The notes beneath the pieces are model-generated. The model saw only the letters and a list, made by a program, of their open reading frames with translations. It was not told the DNA's origin and did no database searches. Positions 26,013 through 33,142 of a DNA stretch of 64,000 bases are shown one piece after another. Location of the stretch: assembly GCF_900129385.1 (NCBI RefSeq), contig NZ_FQVO01000013.1, positions 34,412 to 98,411 of the forward strand, written 5' to 3'. Source of the stretch: Chryseobacterium takakiae (GTDB lineage: Bacteria > Bacteroidota > Bacteroidia > Flavobacteriales > Weeksellaceae). Numbering within the stretch: the first letter of the stretch is position 1; each line of letters starts with the position of its first letter. The position numbers and the translations under genes are program-made.

Positions 26013-27368
26013 ATGAACTTAAACCAGATTTTCACGAATCAGCGTACAGGCAACAATCCGAACACAAAAGCTTCAAGAACGGATTTCCAGAGAGACTTTG
26101 ACCGAATTATATTTTCATCGGCATTCAGAAGGCTTCAGAATAAGACTCAGGTTTTTCCTTTGCCGGGAAGTGTTTTTGTGCACAACCGTCTTACTCATTC
26201 ACTGGAAGTTTCTTCTGTGGGAAGAAGTCTGGGAAGCGTAATGGGGGAGTTTATTAACGATCAGTACAAGAATGATCTTACGGAAGATGCCAAAAATTTC
26301 TATCTCCATAATTTAGGAAATGTCATTGCTGCGGCGTGTCTTTGCCATGATGTGGGAAATCCGGCGTTTGGACATTCCGGGGAAGATGCTATTGCAAGCT
26401 ATTTCGAAAGAAATGAAACTGATCTTAAGCCAAAATTCAGCGAAAAAGAATGGGCCGATCTGATGAATTTCGAGGGAAATGCGAATGCTATCAGAGTTTT
26501 GGCACAGCAGCAGCAGGGAAAAGATGCCGGAGGAATTCAGCTTACCTTTTCAACGCTGGCAAGCATCGCTAAGTATCCTTGTGAAGCTATTGCCAAAAAG
26601 AAAGGATTTATTCATCGTAAAAAATTTGGTTTTTTTCAAAATGAGAAAGATATTTTTCTTGAAATTGCTAAAGAAACCAACCTGATCTCAGAAAGTGAAG
26701 AGCCTTGTATTTTCAAAAGACACCCATTTGTGTGGCTGGTGGAGGCCGCTGATGATATCTGCTATAACATTATTGATATGGAAGATGCGCACCGCCTCGG
26801 AATTGTTTCCACTGCCGATTGCAAAAACCTGTTTTTCGAGCTGGTAAAATCAGAAACGGACGATGTAAAGCGTATAGAAAGCAAGCTGAACTCTATTTCT
26901 AATGAAAATGAACAGATTTCATACCTTCGTGCGAAAGTTATTAACGCGCTGATCAACCAATCGCTCGAAATGTATAAACAAAACTTTGATACAATTCTGA
27001 AAGGAAATCTAGATACAGCACTCCTGGATCTTTATAAAACCGAAAATAAAACATTACAGGATATTGAAAGTTTTTCTATAGAAAAAATATACAATCATAA
27101 AGCAGTGGTAGAAATTGAAAATGCCGGATATAATGTAATGTATGAACTTTTGGACCATTTTATTCCATCGATTTTGAAGCAGGAATACGAAAGGAAATCT
27201 TATGACAAAAAAGCATTAAAGCTTCTCCCGCAACAATTTGTCTATCAAAACGGAACTGATTATCAAAAGGTTTTGGGAGTAATTGATTTTGTCTCCGGAA
27301 TGACGGATAATTTTGCCACGGATCTTTACCGTAAAATAAAAGGAATTGATATTGGAATGACGATGTAA
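26013..27368 (+). CDS. dgt: deoxyguanosinetriphosphate triphosphohydrolase
   Basis: The 451-residue enzyme (counted from the second of two adjacent ATGs) hydrolyses dGTP to deoxyguanosine and triphosphate. The HD-domain metal ligands are visible: His62 in RLTHSLEVS, His112-Asp113 in CHDVGNPAFGHSGEDA, and a later Asp in EAADDICYNIID. The opening RTDFQRDFDRIIFSSAFRRLQNKTQVFP is typical. The choice between the adjacent ATGs is arbitrary. Two perfect TAnnTTTG boxes (25987-25994 and 25998-26005) lie just upstream, and both imply a very short or absent leader. Dgt homologs can be defence-related, but this one looks like the housekeeping type. It adjoins the defence island. Confidence 0.93.
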   Translation: MNLNQIFTNQRTGNNPNTKASRTDFQRDFDRIIFSSAFRRLQNKTQVFPLPGSVFVHNRLTHSLEVSSVGRSLGSVMGEFINDQYKNDLTEDAKNFYLHNLGNVIAAACLCHDVGNPAFGHSGEDAIASYFERNETDLKPKFSEKEWADLMNFEGNANAIRVLAQQQQGKDAGGIQLTFSTLASIAKYPCEAIAKKKGFIHRKKFGFFQNEKDIFLEIAKETNLISESEEPCIFKRHPFVWLVEAADDICYNIIDMEDAHRLGIVSTADCKNLFFELVKSETDDVKRIESKLNSISNENEQISYLRAKVINALINQSLEMYKQNFDTILKGNLDTALLDLYKTENKTLQDIESFSIEKIYNHKAVVEIENAGYNVMYELLDHFIPSILKQEYERKSYDKKALKLLPQQFVYQNGTDYQKVLGVIDFVSGMTDNFATDLYRKIKGIDIGMTM

Positions 27369-27426
27369 TTGAACAGTATTGCTAAAAAGCTATTTTATCT
27401 TTTAAAATTAAACAAGTATATAAATT

Positions 27427-27460
27427 AAACCGAATGCATCTAAAGTATTCGGTTTTCTTT
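27427..27460 (+). terminator. terminator of dgt
   Basis: A perfect 9-bp stem (AAACCGAAT with ATTCGGTTT) encloses an 11-nt loop and is followed by a T-rich run. Confidence 0.65.
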
Positions 27461-27518
27461 TTAAAACAAAAACCCTATCTTTATAAGAAATACAATTTGA
27501 AATTAAAAAATTAAAACT

Positions 27519-28472
27519 ATGAGTCTTTTTTTAGTACCTATTATTTTTATCGGGTTAATTATTTTATTTGCTTCATTTTTTGTGGTTAAGCAGGAGACAG
27601 CAGCAATTATCGAACGGTTTGGAAAGTTCCAGGCTGTAAGACATTCCGGACTTCATCTCAAATTACCGATCATCGATCAGATTGCCAAAAGACTGAATCT
27701 GAGAATCCAGCAGCTGGATGTGATGATTGATACCAAAACACTGGATAATGTTTTTATTAAAATGAAAATTTCGGTTCAGTATCAGGTGATCAGAACACAG
27801 GTGGGAGATGCGTATTACCGTCTTGAGAATCCGGAAAACCAGATTACGTCTTATGTTTTTGATGTGGTAAGAGCGGAAGTTCCCAAGCTGAAGCTGGATG
27901 ATGTTTTTGTAAAAAAGGATGATATTGCGATTGCCGTGAAAGGAGAACTGCAGGAAGCCATGCAAAGCTATGGTTACGATATTATTAAAGCGTTGGTGAC
28001 AGATATTGATCCTGATGAGCAGGTAAAACATGCTATGAACAGGATCAACGCGGCAGAAAGAGAAAAAACCGCTGCAGAATACGAATCTGAAGCCCAGAGA
28101 ATCAGAATTGTTGCCGTAGCAAGAGCGGAGGCAGAATCCAAAAAACTTCAGGGGCAGGGAATTGCAGACCAGAGAAGGGAAATTGCCAAAGGTCTTGAAG
28201 AATCGGTACGAATGCTGAATAATGTGGAAATCAATTCTCACGAAGCATCTGCATTAATAGTGGTTACTCAGCATTATGACACCTTACATTCGGTAGGGTC
28301 AAGTAACAGAAGTAACCTTGTGCTCTTGCCCAATTCGCCAACCGCAGCCAGCAACATGCTGAACGATCTTGTCGTAGCCATGACTGCTGCCAATACGGTA
28401 GGAGAGGTTACCAAAGGAAATTATCCGAAACCACCAAAGGATCATAACCACAATACGAATACCGATCTCTAA
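27519..28472 (+). CDS. SPFH (stomatin/prohibitin) domain membrane protein
   Basis: The 317-residue protein has one N-terminal membrane helix (about residues 3-24), then an SPFH domain (~25-200: QETAAIIERFGKFQAVRHSGLHLKLP ... YQVIRTQVGDAYYRLENPE) and a long Ala/Glu-rich helix (AEREKTAAEYESEAQRIRIVAVARAEAESKKL), the classic oligomerisation coil. It resembles the QmcA/stomatin-like branch, which forms large ring assemblies in the membrane and often modulates proteases. An NfeD partner is not next to it. A terminator directly follows, so it is a single-gene unit. Confidence 0.9.
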   Translation: MSLFLVPIIFIGLIILFASFFVVKQETAAIIERFGKFQAVRHSGLHLKLPIIDQIAKRLNLRIQQLDVMIDTKTLDNVFIKMKISVQYQVIRTQVGDAYYRLENPENQITSYVFDVVRAEVPKLKLDDVFVKKDDIAIAVKGELQEAMQSYGYDIIKALVTDIDPDEQVKHAMNRINAAEREKTAAEYESEAQRIRIVAVARAEAESKKLQGQGIADQRREIAKGLEESVRMLNNVEINSHEASALIVVTQHYDTLHSVGSSNRSNLVLLPNSPTAASNMLNDLVVAMTAANTVGEVTKGNYPKPPKDHNHNTNTDL

Positions 28473-28477
28473 CATAT

Positions 28478-28504
28478 AAACCTCAGTTTTGCTGAGGTTT
28501 TTTT
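28478..28504 (+). terminator. Rho-independent terminator of the SPFH gene
   Basis: A perfect 9-bp stem (AAACCTCAG with CTGAGGTTT) closes on TTTTG and runs into T. Confidence 0.85.
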
Positions 28505-28674
28505 ATTTTTAAAATCTGCCTGATGAGACTGTGCTGAATTTTCAAGGCAGAAAAGTCAATTTCATACTTTATTTTTAATTTATCTTAACATTTACCGGTA
28601 TTGTTTTTAAGATTTTAAATAGCTAATTTAACCTTTTATTTTTTATACCACCAATACACAATAGTAAACATTAT

Positions 28675-30696
28675 ATGGATAATCAGATCGAAATTGAAAA
28701 TTACAGAATACAAAAATCAGAAGAATGGGCGGGAAATATTGATGATCAGGAACTGATAAACAGAATACAGGATTCCGATTTTGCCAGACAGCAAAACAAT
28801 GACGGAAAAGATTTTTGTTATTTCTTGGATAAAAAGTACCACACCAGCAACACACAAAACAGCGAATATGTTTGCATGGCATATACTTTAAATGAACCTG
28901 CCAATCTTGAAAGGGCTTCTGTTTCAGATATTGTTGTTGAAGAAAATGAGGTCTACCATATTCATCGCATCAGTGTTTTAAGAGATGGTGTTTTAATCGA
29001 TAAAATCCCGGATACGAAAATTAAGGTATTGGACAGCGAGAATCACAGCAGCGGCGGAATTCTGAGCAGCAACAAGAAAATTAATATTACCATTAAAGAT
29101 CTCAGGCTCTACGATATTCTTATTCTTGAAGATTCAAGAGTGAAACCTTTTACCGAACGCGATTTTCTGAGAAAAGAATTTTCAAAATATGTATGGGTAA
29201 GTCCGGATAATTACTGGGCTTACGGCAGCTACAAATTTACATTCATTAATGAACGCAATGAAAAAATTGCTTTTAAGAAAACATTTTTCAGGGATGAAAG
29301 CGGCAATGTGCTGGAACCGGAAGTTCATTATCTTGATAAGGGTGAACAATTTGTTTTTGAAGAGACCAATTATATCAATCCGGTAGACGCCAACCGTGAA
29401 ATATTTCCTTTTATAGATTTTGCAACGGATAAAAACTGGAAAGAGCTTTCCGATTATATTGCTCCAATTTACCAGGAAATCTTTAATACGGCTTCTTTAA
29501 AGGATTTTGCACCGAACCTTATTGAAAAACTGGAAAGTCTACCGGATCTGGATGAGAAGATCCAGTTTGCCATTGAATACGTTCAGAATAATATCTATTA
29601 TATTTTCAATGCCGACGAAATGAACGGCCATAAGCCGCAGGAACCCGCTGTTACCTATGAAAACAAACAGGGCGACTGTAAAGCAAAGTCTGTACTTTTA
29701 AAAGTCATTCTTGATTATATCGGAGTGGAAGCCTCTATTGTTCTGGTGAATTTCCATACCGATTTTTACATGAAGTATTATCTTCCTTCTCTGTTGACTT
29801 TCAATCATGCTATTGTGAAAATCAGTTATAAAGGAGAAGACTATTTCGTAGATGCCACGACACGGGATGAATTCGGAACGCTTGAAAACCGTGGATTTAT
29901 TTATTTCATGCATTACTTAGAGGTAAAACCTGATCAGGAATTACAGGAAAGAAAACCGTACCGATATCCATATTTCTGTGTGGATGAAAAAATAGATTTC
30001 CAGGTTCAGGATACAATAGGAAAATTAACGCTTACCACTACTTACAAAGGTAACCGGGCAAATGCAATGAGAAGGTACTTTAAAAATACCAACAGACGAG
30101 AAGTTATCGACAGCTGGAACAATTTCCTTTTTTACAGCCTGAATTATTCAGGTGACAGGAACGGTACGGATATCAGAAACATTTTTAAAGATGCCACCAT
30201 TGATATTGTAAGTGATGATAAAAAACAGAACGAATTTAAAATTCAATACCAGGCCATTATAGAGAATCCTTATTATGTAGATCCTAAAAATAACCGTTTC
30301 CTGATGTATTTCGACCGAAATCTGGTGAAAGCCAGCGCACGGGATTATATGCACAAAGATCTTCCTTTCTGGCATAATTTCGATAGTGAGAAATATGAAA
30401 TCAATCTGTATACGGATCAGAAGATCGATACAGAAGAAAAATATACGGTTCAGGAAAGCATGATCAATAATCCATATTTTGATTTTAAAAGCCGAAAAAA
30501 AGTGAGTAAACACGGAGCAACAGCATATATAGAATACAGTCCTCTTGTTAATTTGGAAATTCCGAAAGATGAATTTGAAAAATTCAGAACCGATCATCAT
30601 ACGGTGGCGGATAGCAATTTCGGGTTGGGAATCGATATTATTGAACCGGGTCTGATGAATATGCTGAAATTTAATTTTAAGAAAAAATTCAAATAA
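28675..30696 (+). CDS. DUF3857-type transglutaminase-like protein
   Basis: The 673-residue protein has an N-terminal beta-rich DUF3857-like half and a central transglutaminase-like core with the triad Cys335 (GDCKAKSVLL), His378 (FNHAIV) and Asp393 (VDATTRDEFG). This fold makes or breaks amide bonds, or acts as a cysteine protease. There is no signal peptide, which is unusual because most DUF3857 proteins in this phylum are exported. A C-terminal beta-rich region (~430-673) completes it. It stands alone, followed by a long convergent terminator. The substrate is unknown. Confidence 0.8.
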   Translation: MDNQIEIENYRIQKSEEWAGNIDDQELINRIQDSDFARQQNNDGKDFCYFLDKKYHTSNTQNSEYVCMAYTLNEPANLERASVSDIVVEENEVYHIHRISVLRDGVLIDKIPDTKIKVLDSENHSSGGILSSNKKINITIKDLRLYDILILEDSRVKPFTERDFLRKEFSKYVWVSPDNYWAYGSYKFTFINERNEKIAFKKTFFRDESGNVLEPEVHYLDKGEQFVFEETNYINPVDANREIFPFIDFATDKNWKELSDYIAPIYQEIFNTASLKDFAPNLIEKLESLPDLDEKIQFAIEYVQNNIYYIFNADEMNGHKPQEPAVTYENKQGDCKAKSVLLKVILDYIGVEASIVLVNFHTDFYMKYYLPSLLTFNHAIVKISYKGEDYFVDATTRDEFGTLENRGFIYFMHYLEVKPDQELQERKPYRYPYFCVDEKIDFQVQDTIGKLTLTTTYKGNRANAMRRYFKNTNRREVIDSWNNFLFYSLNYSGDRNGTDIRNIFKDATIDIVSDDKKQNEFKIQYQAIIENPYYVDPKNNRFLMYFDRNLVKASARDYMHKDLPFWHNFDSEKYEINLYTDQKIDTEEKYTVQESMINNPYFDFKSRKKVSKHGATAYIEYSPLVNLEIPKDEFEKFRTDHHTVADSNFGLGIDIIEPGLMNMLKFNFKKKFK

Positions 30697-30704
30697 GATT
30701 AGGT

Positions 30705-30747
30705 AAAATTTCGGGCGGGTTTGCTTTGCAAACCCGCCCGAAATTTT
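30705..30747. terminator. bidirectional terminator between convergent genes
   Basis: A perfect 20-bp stem (30705-30724 with 30728-30747) encloses TTT and has A/T ends on both sides, so it can end transcription from both the transglutaminase-like gene and the Mpo1-like gene. Confidence 0.9.
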
Positions 30748-30762
30748 TTATTCATTAAAAGT

Positions 30763-31104
30763 TTACATTTCTTCTGTCTTTTTAGGAGCAGGAATTCCCG
30801 TAAATTTCTGTTTACCGATCAGGAGTTCAAAAAAAAGTCTGAAATCTGAAATCAATGACCACAGCGGATAGCGGAATGTTGCAGGCTTATTCTTTTCAAT
30901 CACGGCATGGCTGAACCATGCAAAGCCGTATCCGAAGATCGGAACGTACCACAAAAATCTTTCTTTTCCAGAACTGATGACGTATCCTATTACAAAAAAT
31001 ACCAATAATATACCTAAAAAATGGAAAATCCGTGTTCCCATTTTACTGTGCTCTGTGAGGTAAAACTGGTAAAATTCATTAAATGTTTTTATTCTTTCAG
31101 ACAT
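30763..31104 (-). CDS. Mpo1-like (DUF962) membrane protein
   Basis: From the ATG at 31104 the product is 113 residues. It has hydrophobic helices around residues 22-43 and 55-70 and the conserved features of the DUF962/Mpo1 family: FNEFYQFYLTEH with an early His, IFHFLG, and FAWFSHAVIEKNKPATFRYPLWSL. In yeast Mpo1 is an Fe(II)-dependent dioxygenase of fatty-acid alpha-oxidation, and the conserved His residues (EH, FH, SH) would bind the metal. The eight residues upstream in the open frame look non-native, so the internal Met is chosen. Confidence 0.85.
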   Translation of the reverse strand: MSERIKTFNEFYQFYLTEHSKMGTRIFHFLGILLVFFVIGYVISSGKERFLWYVPIFGYGFAWFSHAVIEKNKPATFRYPLWSLISDFRLFFELLIGKQKFTGIPAPKKTEEM

Positions 31105-31178
31105 GGTATTTCTAGTTTGTATTATCAAAGCCTAAAGCAATAAGTTCGCCAAAATTCAATGAATATTAAAAAAAATAA

Positions 31179-31210
31179 GAGCCGGATTGTAAAGAATCCG
31201 GCTCCCATAT
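31179..31210 (-). terminator. terminator of the amino-acid permease gene
   Basis: A perfect 10-bp stem (GAGCCGGATT with AATCCGGCTC) read on the minus strand runs into a T-run. It lies just after the permease stop. Confidence 0.8.
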
Positions 31211-31214
31211 TTTG

Positions 31215-32891
31215 TTATCTATCAAGCTTTCTGAGTTTGCTGTTTCTGTATCCGTAGCAGAAATAAATAATCAGTCCTATTGCAAACCATAAACCGAACC
31301 AAAACCAATTTTCATGGCTCATTCCGGTTAACAGATATAAGCAGGAGCTTAACCCGACTAATGGAATCAGCGAGAAGTTTTTGACAAAAGTAAAGATGCA
31401 CAACACCAGATTGATTAGAATAAAGAAAAAGATCGAGGCTCTGAATTCTCCTTCTTTCGGATCGTTCCAATCCATCAATGTGTGGAAAAATTCCGGCTGC
31501 CAGAAATAGAAGCCCAGCAGGCTTCCGATAAAAATAAGTGGGAAAATGATTTTACCGTTAATATAGGGAAGGTGAAACCTGCCTTTTAATTTCTCTTTTG
31601 CAGGAAGCATCAGAACACCTGCACAAACCAGTACAAATGCGAAAATAGTTCCGATACTCGTAAAATCCAGAATGAAACTTTTATCCGTGAATAAAATAGG
31701 AATTCCTACCACAATTCCGGTAACTACCGTTGCATAAGAAGGGGTTTTATATTTAGGATGTACCGTCTGGAATTTCGGAGACATCAATCCGTCACGGCTC
31801 ATCGCGTACCATATTCTCGGCTGTCCCATCTGGAAAACCAATAGAACGGTTGTGATGGCTACAATAGCAACGAATGATACCACAAGCTCCATCCAGGCGA
31901 CATTAGCGTTGGATTTCTCAAAAATAAATGAAAGCGGATCTCCCACACCGTCGAATTTACGGTAATCTACCATGCCTGTTAAAACCAGGGTTAATGCAAT
32001 ATAAATAAAAGTACAGAGTACCAGGGAAATAATCATTCCTTTTGGTAATGTTCGCTGCGGATCTTTTGTTTCCTCGGAAAGCACGCTCAAGGCATCAAAA
32101 CCGATGTAGGCAAAGAATACTCCCGAAACTGCGCTCATCACTCCTGCAAAACCGTTCGGCATAAAAGAAGATATCTGAGTCTCAGGATTCACCGGCGTCC
32201 AGTTATCCGTATTGATATAGGCAAAACCTACCAGAACCACTAAAATAATAACGGCCAGTTTAAGGATAACCAGGATGTTGTTGAAATTTTTGCTTTCTTT
32301 AACGCCGACATAACACAGCCACGTGATCAGTCCGTTAATGACCAATGCGGGAACGTCAACAATAAATTTTAAACTTCCCAATAAAGGAGCGTTTTTCCAG
32401 GCATTGATGAGTTCTTTATTTTCTGAGCCGTTCATGAAAGCTTTTTTGGCTTCCGTATAACTGCAGGTAAGGTAATCCGGAATATGCATTCCCAATCTTT
32501 CTAAAAAACTGGTGAAATAATCAGACCAGGAAAAGGCAACGTAGATATTTCCGAAAGAATATTCCATGATCAATGCCCAGCCGATGACCCAGGCAATAAG
32601 TTCACCAAAACTTGCATAGGCATAAGTATAAGCTGATCCTGCCGTAGGAATTCTGCTGGCAAATTCAGCATAGCAAAGTGCTGTAAATCCGCAGGCAAAA
32701 CCACAAATCAAATACAGTAAAATGACTCCGGGACCTCCTCTGAAAACTGCTTCCCCCAAACTGCTGAAACTTCCTGCACCAATAATCGCTGCAATACCAA
32801 AGAACACAATATCCCAAACACCCAAAACCCTGTGCAGGTTTGTGGATGTATCTGACTCTGAATAGATTTTCCTTCTAAAAAGCTGACTCAT
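31215..32891 (-). CDS. APC-family amino-acid permease
   Basis: The 558-residue protein has 12 or more membrane helices and the APC signature near helix 1 (DIVFFGIAAIIGAGSFSSLG) with the substrate-binding GAG break. The opening (LFRRKIYSESDTSTNLHRVLGVWD) and the AGSAYTYAYASFGELIAWVIGWALIMEY stretch are typical of the cationic amino-acid transporter (CAT)-like branch. An exact substrate cannot be given. A TACATTTG -7 box sits at 32919-32926 on the minus strand, 28 bp upstream of the start. It is a stand-alone gene with its own terminator. Confidence 0.9.
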   Translation of the reverse strand: MSQLFRRKIYSESDTSTNLHRVLGVWDIVFFGIAAIIGAGSFSSLGEAVFRGGPGVILLYLICGFACGFTALCYAEFASRIPTAGSAYTYAYASFGELIAWVIGWALIMEYSFGNIYVAFSWSDYFTSFLERLGMHIPDYLTCSYTEAKKAFMNGSENKELINAWKNAPLLGSLKFIVDVPALVINGLITWLCYVGVKESKNFNNILVILKLAVIILVVLVGFAYINTDNWTPVNPETQISSFMPNGFAGVMSAVSGVFFAYIGFDALSVLSEETKDPQRTLPKGMIISLVLCTFIYIALTLVLTGMVDYRKFDGVGDPLSFIFEKSNANVAWMELVVSFVAIVAITTVLLVFQMGQPRIWYAMSRDGLMSPKFQTVHPKYKTPSYATVVTGIVVGIPILFTDKSFILDFTSIGTIFAFVLVCAGVLMLPAKEKLKGRFHLPYINGKIIFPLIFIGSLLGFYFWQPEFFHTLMDWNDPKEGEFRASIFFFILINLVLCIFTFVKNFSLIPLVGLSSCLYLLTGMSHENWFWFGLWFAIGLIIYFCYGYRNSKLRKLDR

Positions 32892-32918
32892 TCAATTCTA
32901 AATTTGATTTGAAAAAAG

Positions 32919-32926
32919 CAAATGTA
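32919..32926 (-). promoter_or_regulatory. -7 box of the permease gene
   Basis: TACATTTG on the minus strand matches TAnnTTTG exactly; no TTG at a normal distance is present. Confidence 0.4.
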
Positions 32927-33025
32927 ATTATTTATCTGAAATAATTTGGATTTTCTTAAGCTTTCTTCCCTAAAAGTTAAGAAGTCTTAAAAATTTATCC
33001 ACTTATTAACAATGTGTTAAAACAC

Positions 33026-33056
33026 TTGTATATACAATATCTTTTCAATATTTTCG
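33026..33056 (+). promoter_or_regulatory. predicted promoter of the TPR gene
   Basis: TTG at 33026-33028 and TATTTTCG at 33049-33056 (one mismatch) are 20 bp apart, with the gene start 87 bp downstream. Confidence 0.4.
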
Positions 33057-33142
33057 TTGATGGATTGTGGATAATTTTTCCGCAGAATTTTAAATATAGT
33101 AAAGCTGATTATCAGTCTTAAACATTTTAAAATTTAAAATTA

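Noticed and set aside
25871..26101. 76-residue plus-strand ORF overlapping the start of dgt
   Set aside because: It reads through the dgt promoter boxes and into the dgt coding sequence in another frame, and its sequence shows no domain-like pattern.
27663..28241. 192-residue minus-strand ORF within the SPFH gene
   Set aside because: It is the antisense shadow of a well-supported SPFH coding frame and has a shadow-like composition rich in His, Phe, Arg and Ile.
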